Part shown: positions 61,264 through 64,000 of the stretch, piece after piece
Layout of the letters: each line of letters starts with the position of its first letter
Numbering within the stretch: the first letter of the stretch is position 1
NCBI RefSeq assembly: GCF_020873895.1
Contig: NZ_JAHWGT010000040.1
Span: forward strand, 1 to 64,000
DNA: 64,000 bases
Origin: Streptomyces sp. DH12
Lineage (GTDB): Bacteria; Actinomycetota; Actinomycetes; Streptomycetales; Streptomycetaceae
Direction: 5' to 3'
The notes under the pieces: generated by a model
What the model was told of the DNA's origin: nothing
Database searches by the model: none
The model's input: the letters and a program-made list of their open reading frames with translations, nothing else
Made by a program: the position numbers and the translations under genes

Positions 61264-61662
61264 GTGATCGTCCGATCGTTGAAGGACATCGAGAACACCG
61301 AGCGCCATGTGCGGGCGGCCTCCGGCACCTGGGAGTCCAAGCGCATCGTGCTCGCGAAGGAGAAGGTCGGCTTCTCGCTCCACGAGACCGTGCTGTACGC
61401 CGGGACGGAGACGTCCATGTGGTACGCCAACCACATCGAGGCCGTGCTGTGCGTCGAGGGCGAGGCGGAGCTGACCGACGACGAGACGGGCGAGACGCAC
61501 TGGATCGAGCCCGGCACGATGTACCTGCTCGACGGCCACGAGCGGCACACCCTGCGCCCGAAGACCGACTTCCGGTGCGTGTGCGTGTTCAACCCGCCGG
61601 TGACCGGGCGGGAGGACCACGACGAGAACGGCGTCTACCCGCTGCTGACGGAGGAGGGCTGA
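61264..61662 (+). CDS. ectC: L-ectoine synthase
   Basis: 132 residues, cupin. [60 protein letters not shown] and [20 protein letters not shown] match EctC, which cyclises N-gamma-acetyldiaminobutyrate to ectoine. Usual length. GTG at 61264 with AAGGAAGTGG upstream. Confidence 0.97.
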   Translation: MIVRSLKDIENTERHVRAASGTWESKRIVLAKEKVGFSLHETVLYAGTETSMWYANHIEAVLCVEGEAELTDDETGETHWIEPGTMYLLDGHERHTLRPKTDFRCVCVFNPPVTGREDHDENGVYPLLTEEG

Positions 61663-61665
61663 TCC

Positions 61666-62586
61666 ATGACCACCACCACCCCGAACACCACCGCCACCAC
61701 CGCCGCCGGCGCGTCCGCCGGGGCGGGCGTACCGGACCTGTACCCGACCCGGGGCGCCACCGAGGTCGTCACCCCCCGGCAGGACCCGGTCGTCTGGGGG
61801 CCGCTGACGCCGGAGCTGGAACCGTTCGAACGGGACGGCTTCCTCGCGGTCGACCAGCTGCTCACCCCGGACGAGGTCGCCGTGTACCGCGCCGAGCTGG
61901 ACCGGCTCGTCACCGACCCGGCGGTCCGCGCCGACGAGCGGTCGATCATCGAGCCGAAGTCCAAGGACGTGCGGTCGGTCTTCGAGGTGCACCGGATCAG
62001 CGAGGTGTTCGCGCGGCTGGTCGCCGACGAGCGCGTGGTGGGCCGGGCCCGGGAGATCCTCGGCTCGGACGTGTACGTCCACCAGTCGCGCGTCAACGTG
62101 AAGCCGGGCTTCGGCGCCTCCGGCTTCTACTGGCACTCGGACTTCGAGACGTGGCACGCGGAGGACGGGCTGCCGCGGATGCGGACGGTCTCGGTGTCGA
62201 TCGCGCTGACGGAGAACCGCGACACCAACGGCGCACTGATGATCATGCCGGGCTCGCACCGGACGTTCCTCGGCTGCGCGGGCGAGACGCCGAAGGACAA
62301 CTACAAGAAGTCGCTGCAGATGCAGGACGCGGGCACCCCGTCGGACGAGGCGCTGACGCGATTCGCCGACGCCCACGGCATCCGGCTGTTCACCGGCCCG
62401 GCCGGGTCGGCGACCTGGTTCGACTGCAACGCGATGCACGGCTCGGGCGACAACATCACGCCCTATCCGCGCAGCAACGTCTTCATCGTGTTCAACAGCG
62501 TCGAGAACACGGCCGTCGAGCCCTTCGCGGCGCCCGTCCGCCGACCGGAGTTCATCGGGGCGAGGGACTTCACGCCGGTCCGCTGA
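61666..62586 (+). CDS. ectD: Ectoine 5-hydroxylase
   Basis: 306 residues, Fe(II)/2-oxoglutarate dioxygenase of the PhyH type. After a Thr/Ala N terminus: FERDGFLAVDQLLTPDEVAV, the iron ligands H and D in GFYWHSDFETWHAEDGLPRM (HxD) and the distal His in FDCNAMHGSGDNITPYPRSN, whose Arg can bind 2-oxoglutarate. It makes 5-hydroxyectoine. GAGGAGGG, within the ectC end, precedes the ATG; the operon is complete. Confidence 0.96.
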   Translation: MTTTTPNTTATTAAGASAGAGVPDLYPTRGATEVVTPRQDPVVWGPLTPELEPFERDGFLAVDQLLTPDEVAVYRAELDRLVTDPAVRADERSIIEPKSKDVRSVFEVHRISEVFARLVADERVVGRAREILGSDVYVHQSRVNVKPGFGASGFYWHSDFETWHAEDGLPRMRTVSVSIALTENRDTNGALMIMPGSHRTFLGCAGETPKDNYKKSLQMQDAGTPSDEALTRFADAHGIRLFTGPAGSATWFDCNAMHGSGDNITPYPRSNVFIVFNSVENTAVEPFAAPVRRPEFIGARDFTPVR

Positions 62587-62647
62587 CCCCGCGCGGCCGT
62601 CGGCGGTCGACGGCCGCCGCGCCGTCGCACCGGCGCCGACGGACTCG

Positions 62648-62690
62648 CCGAGGGCCCGCCTCCGCACGTGGTGCGGGGGCGGGCCCTCGG
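62648..62690. terminator. Strong 20-base-pair terminator behind ectD
   Basis: Arms CCGAGGGCCCGCCTCCGCAC and GTGCGGGGGCGGGCCCTCGG pair over 20 positions with one G-U, loop GTG. It stands between ectD and the convergent ene-reductase gene. Confidence 0.85.
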
Positions 62691-62766
62691 GCGTGGCCGC
62701 GCGGCCGCGCGGCCGGCGGAGCGCGGCGTGCGCGGGGCCCCGCCCCGGCGCCGGCCGCGCCGCCGG

Positions 62767-63837
62767 TCAGAGCGTCGGGTAGTCGGTGTAGCCGCGGTGG
62801 TCGCCGCCGTACATGGTGGCGCGGTCGGGCTCGTTGTACGGGCCGCCGGCGGCGAGGCGGGCCGGGAGGTCCGGGTTGGCGAGGAAGAGCGTGCCGAAGG
62901 CCAGCAGGTCCGCGGTGCCGTCCTCGACCAGGCCGAGGGCCCTGTGGTCGGTGGGCCCCTCGGTCGCCGGGTTGAGGACGAGAGTGCCGGAGTACTGCTT
63001 GCGCAGCTGCGTGGTGACGTCCCGCGTCTCGGGCGACGCCTCCAGGACGTGCAGGTAGGCGAGGTCCAGCGGGTCGAGTTCGGCGACGAGCGCCGTGTAC
63101 GCGGGCAGCGGGTCCGGCTCGTCGATGTCGTTGAACGTGTTCCCGGGCGAGATCCGCAGCGCGGTGCGCTCCGGCCCGACGGCGGCGGCGACGGCCCTGA
63201 CCGCCTCGGCGGCGAACCGGACGCGGCCCTCCACCGTCCCGCCCCACTCGTCGGTGCGCCGGTTGGTGCCGGGGGCCAGGAACTGGTGGATGAGGTAGCC
63301 GTTGGCGCCGTGCAGCTCCACGCCGTCGAAACCGGCCTCGACGGCGTTGCGGGCGGCGGTGGCGAACCCCTCGATCATCCGACGCACCTCCGCGCCCGTC
63401 AGCTCCCGGGGCGTGGGGAAGTCCTTGGGGCCCTCGGCCGTGTACACCTGCCCCGCGGCGGCGACGGCGGAAGGGGCGACCGGGTGGAGGTCGCCGGGCA
63501 GGTCGGCGAGGACGGCGGGGTGGCCGATGCGGCCCGCGTGCATGAGCTGCGCGAAGATCCGGCCGCCCGCGGCGTGCACGGCGTCGGTGACCCGGCGCCA
63601 CGCGGCGACCTGCTCGGCGGAGTGCAGGCCGGGGGTGTCCGGGTACCCCTGCCCCTCCGGCACCGGCTGGACGCCCTCGGTGATGATCAGCCCGGCGGAG
63701 GCGCGCTGGGCGTAGTACTCGGCCACCAGCTCCGTGGGCACACGGCCCGGCGCGCGGCTGCGGGTCATGGGGGCCATCGCGATCCGGTTGCGCAGGGGCG
63801 TGCCGGCGAGGTCGACGGGGTCGAAGGCAGTGGTCAC
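62767..63837 (-). CDS. Alkene reductase (Old Yellow Enzyme family)
   Basis: 356 residues, FMN-binding TIM barrel. NRIAMAPMTRSRA (N-terminal FMN site), IFAQLMHAGRIGHP, GVELHGANGYLIHQFLAPGT (His/Asn substrate pair and following), and LLAFGTLFLANPDLPARLA with GYTDYPTL at the end. NemA/XenA-like enzymes reduce activated C=C bonds or nitro groups with NADPH. GTG at 63837. The regulator gene begins divergently 130 bases away. Confidence 0.93.
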   Translation of the reverse strand: MTTAFDPVDLAGTPLRNRIAMAPMTRSRAPGRVPTELVAEYYAQRASAGLIITEGVQPVPEGQGYPDTPGLHSAEQVAAWRRVTDAVHAAGGRIFAQLMHAGRIGHPAVLADLPGDLHPVAPSAVAAAGQVYTAEGPKDFPTPRELTGAEVRRMIEGFATAARNAVEAGFDGVELHGANGYLIHQFLAPGTNRRTDEWGGTVEGRVRFAAEAVRAVAAAVGPERTALRISPGNTFNDIDEPDPLPAYTALVAELDPLDLAYLHVLEASPETRDVTTQLRKQYSGTLVLNPATEGPTDHRALGLVEDGTADLLAFGTLFLANPDLPARLAAGGPYNEPDRATMYGGDHRGYTDYPTL

Positions 63838-63859
63838 GGCGGGCTCCGAAGGCAGTAGG

Positions 63860-63916
63860 TTGGTCGGCCAAGTAGGAGAACAGCGGTCAGCCTGACAGCA
63901 TTCCTTGGCTGACCAA
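63860..63916. promoter_or_regulatory. Twin operators between the ene-reductase and a divergent gene
   Basis: TTGGTCGGCCAA (63860-63871) and TTGGCTGACCAA (63905-63916) both have the form TTGG-N4-CCAA, 45 bases apart, and together make a larger inverted repeat. TAGACT (63935-63940) is a likely -10 for the plus-strand gene. The arrangement suggests a dimeric regulator, probably the divergent gene product. Confidence 0.6.
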
Positions 63917-63968
63917 CTTCTTTCGCCCGGAGACTAGACTGGGGGCAGTCCACCCCCGAGGAGCCCCC

Positions 63969-64000
63969 ATGCCCGCCCACCCGGCGGCCGCCACCCCCCA
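63969..64000 (+). CDS. Start of a gene cut by the window end, possible regulator
   Basis: ATG at 63969, preceded by GAGGAG five bases upstream, opens MPAHPAAATP and continues past the edge. Its divergent position next to the ene-reductase and the twin operators suggests a MarR, HxlR or TetR type regulator; too little is visible to tell. Confidence 0.5.
   Translation, partial: MPAHPAAATP

Overview
The window is a chromosomal segment from a high-GC actinobacterium, almost certainly Streptomyces or a close relative. The evidence is very high GC at third codon positions, frequent GTG starts, GGAGG-type ribosome binding sites, 4-base stop/start overlaps, and a set of typically streptomycete genes: a Gbn-like nucleoid protein, a LAETG sortase substrate, the SGM_5486 type mini-protein, DUF3099 and ectABCD. 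From memory, the order fabI-fabG ... tyrS ... moaA ... gbn ... pit ... cob genes ... LAETG protein ... ectABCD matches the conserved core around SCO1809-SCO1870 of S. coelicolor. The window therefore looks like core chromosome with a few lineage-specific inserts. No tRNA, rRNA, IS element, prophage or CRISPR array was seen.

Layout. 1-5.3 kb: a SixA-type phosphatase, a CynX/NimT-type exporter with its 38-residue companion and a divergent GntR regulator, a small secreted protein, and the fatty-acid pair fabI-fabG. 5.3-12.8 kb: two translationally coupled genes of unknown function, a 1983-residue P-loop NTPase and a 515-residue protein whose C terminus carries an RNxxxH motif typical of HEPN RNases; this is the best candidate here for an undescribed conflict or defence system. 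13-19 kb: tldD/tldE, tyrS and small stress or membrane proteins. 19-24 kb: moaA, an acetate-type symporter with DUF485 and a secreted subtilisin. 24-33 kb: a class III CoA-transferase, a desaturase/lysoplasmalogenase pair suggestive of ether-lipid turnover, a VIT-type transporter, a DEDDh-BRCT exonuclease, SURF1, a GH15 hydrolase and a degenerate SDR. 33-41 kb: enoyl-CoA hydratase, gbn, an ABC-F ATPase, a zinc metallopeptidase, and metabolic and unknown genes.

41-51 kb: a PHO-box-controlled phosphate transporter (pit), then a cobalamin riboswitch in front of a seven-gene, almost gapless cobalamin operon (cobD-cobQ-chlID-cobO-cobB-cobE-cobC) that lacks cobN. 51-57.6 kb: a LAETG-anchored secreted protein; a penicillin-acylase-family gene with a siderophore-type N-acyltransferase behind a promoter overlapped by an iron box; and a divergent amidohydrolase/aminotransferase pair. 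57.7-64 kb: a LysR regulator divergent from the complete ectoine/hydroxyectoine operon ectABCD, and an ene-reductase divergent from a regulator cut by the window end, with two matching operators between them.

Limits. All calls come from reading the sequence and from remembered family knowledge; no database search was run. Start codons were chosen from ribosome binding sites, overlaps and family N termini.
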